A stretch of DNA of 15,603 nucleotides from Alphaproteobacteria bacterium. GTDB taxonomy: Bacteria; Pseudomonadota; Alphaproteobacteria; CACIAM-22H2. The notes beneath the pieces were generated by a model. That model searched no databases, was not told the origin of the DNA, and worked only from the letters and a program-made list of their open reading frames with translations. The translations under genes were made by a program, and so were the position numbers. Location of the stretch: assembly GCA_016869915.1 (NCBI GenBank), contig VGDA01000028.1, forward strand, positions 1-15,603, given 5' to 3'. The stretch's first letter is position 1. Each line of letters starts with the position of its first letter. Shown piece after piece: positions 15,499 through 15,603 of the stretch.

Positions 15499-15603
15499 GG
15501 CGCCGCCTCGAGATAGGGCTCCCAGAGGTCGATGAAGACCGCGTCGCGCCGAGGCGCGTCCGCGCCCCAGAGTTCGCGCGCGTCGAAGCGCACGGAGTAG
15601 AGG
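15495..15603 (-). CDS. Nitrile hydratase beta subunit, C-terminal end only
   Basis: The last 35 codons of a gene whose start lies beyond the right edge. The visible product, LYSVRFDARELWG followed by RRDAVFIDLWEPYLE, matches the end of nitrile hydratase beta subunits (SH3-like domain). The stop TGA (15497-15495) overlaps the accessory gene start. Nitrile hydratase turns nitriles into amides with a non-haem Fe or Co centre held by the alpha subunit. Thiocyanate hydrolase subunits share this fold and are a less likely alternative. Evidence is limited to a short fragment, but the neighbour supports the call. Confidence 0.8.
   Translation of the reverse strand, partial: LYSVRFDARELWGADAPRRDAVFIDLWEPYLEAAP

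Noticed and set aside
15085..15516. Hydrophobic open frame (Val/Ile/Met-rich start) resembling a membrane segment
   Set aside because: It is the complement of the His codons in the accessory protein: CAT/CAC/GAT read backwards give Met, Val and Ile. The apparent membrane helix is an artefact.

Overview
The window is a dense, very GC-rich stretch (roughly 70% by eye) of what looks like an alphaproteobacterial chromosome, plausibly a Rhodospirillales/Acetobacteraceae-type organism. Three things point that way: an ATP synthase zeta-type inhibitor (DUF1476), a CGFS glutaredoxin/BolA pair placed behind purL, and a three-part FGAM synthase (purS, purQ, small purL). The order is inferred from gene content, not from a marker gene. 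There are no insertion sequences, CRISPR arrays, rRNAs or tRNAs that I can see, and no gene-free stretch longer than about 140 bases.

Left block, + strand, 1-7710: the glutamine-dependent NAD+ synthetase nadE (5' end cut off), glutamyl-tRNA synthetase gltX, cysteinyl-tRNA synthetase cysS, citramalate synthase cimA, a TrmJ-type tRNA 2'-O-methyltransferase, and ribosomal protein S4 (rpsD). The genes are tightly packed, with cysS/cimA two bases apart and cimA/trmJ overlapping by four. rpsD seems to have its own promoter, whose -35 overlaps the trmJ stop codon, and it ends in a strong intrinsic terminator at 7737-7776. The theme is cofactor and amino-acid supply plus translation.

Middle block, - strand, 13308-7846: transcription runs NRDE-family protein, purC, purS, purQ, purL, bolA, grxD. 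This is the middle of de novo purine synthesis (FGAR to FGAM, then the SAICAR step) with a BolA/monothiol-glutaredoxin iron-sulfur module at its end. It converges on rpsD across a hairpin-rich, comparatively AT-rich junction.

Right block: the zeta-type F1-ATPase inhibitor (+, 13396-13719) is divergent from the NRDE gene and overlaps, tail to tail, the end of purB (-, 15046-13706). Upstream of purB on the same strand are a nitrile hydratase accessory protein with a striking His-rich tail and the last 35 codons of the nitrile hydratase beta subunit. All three are joined by 4-base stop/start overlaps, so purB looks translationally coupled to a nitrile hydratase operon.

Most of the window is ordinary housekeeping DNA. 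The points most worth a second look are the His-rich nitrile hydratase accessory protein, its coupling to purB, the purB/zeta tail overlap with a basic PurB extension, and a G-quadruplex-like tract just before the rpsD promoter. I found no evidence of a wholly new system.
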